The translations under genes were made by a program, and so were the position numbers. Of a stretch of DNA of 64,000 bases, positions 63,597-64,000 are shown one piece after another. Location: contig NZ_JAPEIQ010000026.1 in assembly GCF_026041215.1 (NCBI RefSeq), positions 248,001-312,000 on the forward strand, read 5' to 3'. The number at the start of each line of letters is the position of its first letter. The stretch's first letter is position 1. The notes under the pieces were generated by a model that saw nothing but the letters and a program-made list of their open reading frames with translations, was not told the DNA's origin and did not search any database. The DNA comes from Hoyosella sp. YIM 151337 (GTDB lineage: Bacteria > Actinomycetota > Actinomycetes > Mycobacteriales > Mycobacteriaceae).

Positions 63597-64000
63597 TTAC
63601 TTTGACGAGTCTGCGCGCGGCGCGCGGGCAATCCACACCATGCCGAAAATGACGGTGGCAACCCCGAGAACGCCAACTGCCGTCAGAGGTTCCCCCAGCA
63701 GGGTCACCGCCAGCAATGCAGCCACCAGCGGCTCGGCAAGCGTAACGGTCGCCGCGGACGCTGCCGTCACCCGTTCGAGACCCTTGATCCACAAAATGTA
63801 CGGAATCGCGGTGGCAGCCACACCGAGCCACAGCACCGCGTAGATTGCCTCACTCGTGAACACCCACGAGTAGTCCGCGCCGAGTTGTGTCGCCACGAGC
63901 ACGAGCGCGGCGATGACGAAAAGCGACGCGACGATCGTCTCGCCGCGGACCCCAGCCACAAGCAGGCGGCGGGCGAGCACCGTGTACGTGGCGAAGGACA
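63597..64000 (-). CDS. EamA/DMT-family transporter (5' part outside window)
   Basis: Only the last 134 or so codons are present; the reading frame stays open to the right edge (SFATYTVLARRLLVAG). Four hydrophobic segments and the end segment YILWIKGLERVTAASAATVTLAEPLVAALLAVTLLGEPLTAVGVLGVATV is the EamA C-terminal repeat. Such 10-helix proteins export amino acids or other metabolites. A GTG at 63980 would start it mid-helix, so it is not the real start. Confidence 0.88.
   Translation of the reverse strand, partial: SFATYTVLARRLLVAGVRGETIVASLFVIAALVLVATQLGADYSWVFTSEAIYAVLWLGVAATAIPYILWIKGLERVTAASAATVTLAEPLVAALLAVTLLGEPLTAVGVLGVATVIFGMVWIARAPRADSSK

Overview
The window comes from a high-G+C (by eye low 60s %), mycolic-acid-type actinobacterium (Mycobacteriales; Rhodococcus/Hoyosella/Mycobacterium-like; the genus cannot be fixed from this sequence). 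Pointers are a WS/DGAT wax-ester/triacylglycerol synthase, many acyl-CoA dehydrogenases, two F420-type luciferase-like oxidoreductases, an actinobacterial recCBD cluster, a frdABCD fumarate reductase operon, a DUF222/HNH (13E12-type) endonuclease, an ESX chaperone EspG, and many genes whose start codon lies 6-7 nt after a TANNNT -10 box (leaderless transcripts). No rRNA, tRNA, CRISPR array, insertion sequence or phage was seen. Coding density is high and several convergent gene pairs overlap at their stop codons.

Layout. 1-8.6 kb: end of a secreted TAP-type hydrolase, WS/DGAT, two acyl-CoA dehydrogenases, a PAP2-diacylglycerol kinase fusion and a BCCT transporter; a 21-bp perfect hairpin closes this part. 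8.6-14.3 kb: a TetR regulator and a minus-strand operon thiolase - SDR - MaoC hydratase - two acyl-CoA dehydrogenases, i.e. all four steps of a beta-oxidation turn. 14.3-17.6 kb: frdABCD with two CRP-like sites upstream. 17.9-27.9 kb: a membrane protein, recC-recB-recD and a short MgtE-type transporter. 28-36.8 kb: DUF1697, two paralogous LLM oxidoreductases flanking an HNH endonuclease, an ethanolamine operon (eat-eutB-eutC) and a dienoyl-CoA isomerase-like crotonase.

36.9-45.4 kb is the most unusual part: a lipoprotein and a DUF2207 membrane protein, then a divergent locus with EspG and a stand-alone condensation-domain protein on the minus strand, and on the plus strand an EspC-like small protein, a larger protein with an N-terminal type VII secretion domain and a small cytosolic protein that may be its immunity factor, followed by a PhaC-like hydrolase. 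No ESX core machinery is nearby, so this looks like an orphan type VII effector locus. The 464-bp spacer carries a CRP-like site and another inverted repeat.

45.5-64 kb: DinB, a duplicated alpha/beta-barrel protein, DUF202, an MbfA-like ferritin-VIT1 iron exporter, a KefB-type antiporter, an AI-2E family permease, SDR, MOSC, a cytochrome P450 divergent from a TetR gene, a glycerophosphodiesterase, a sodium:alanine symporter, a TM2 protein, a DUF2867 SDR, a two-gene heterodimeric ABC exporter and the end of an EamA transporter. Apart from the putative type VII locus the content is ordinary lipid, amine and membrane-transport housekeeping.
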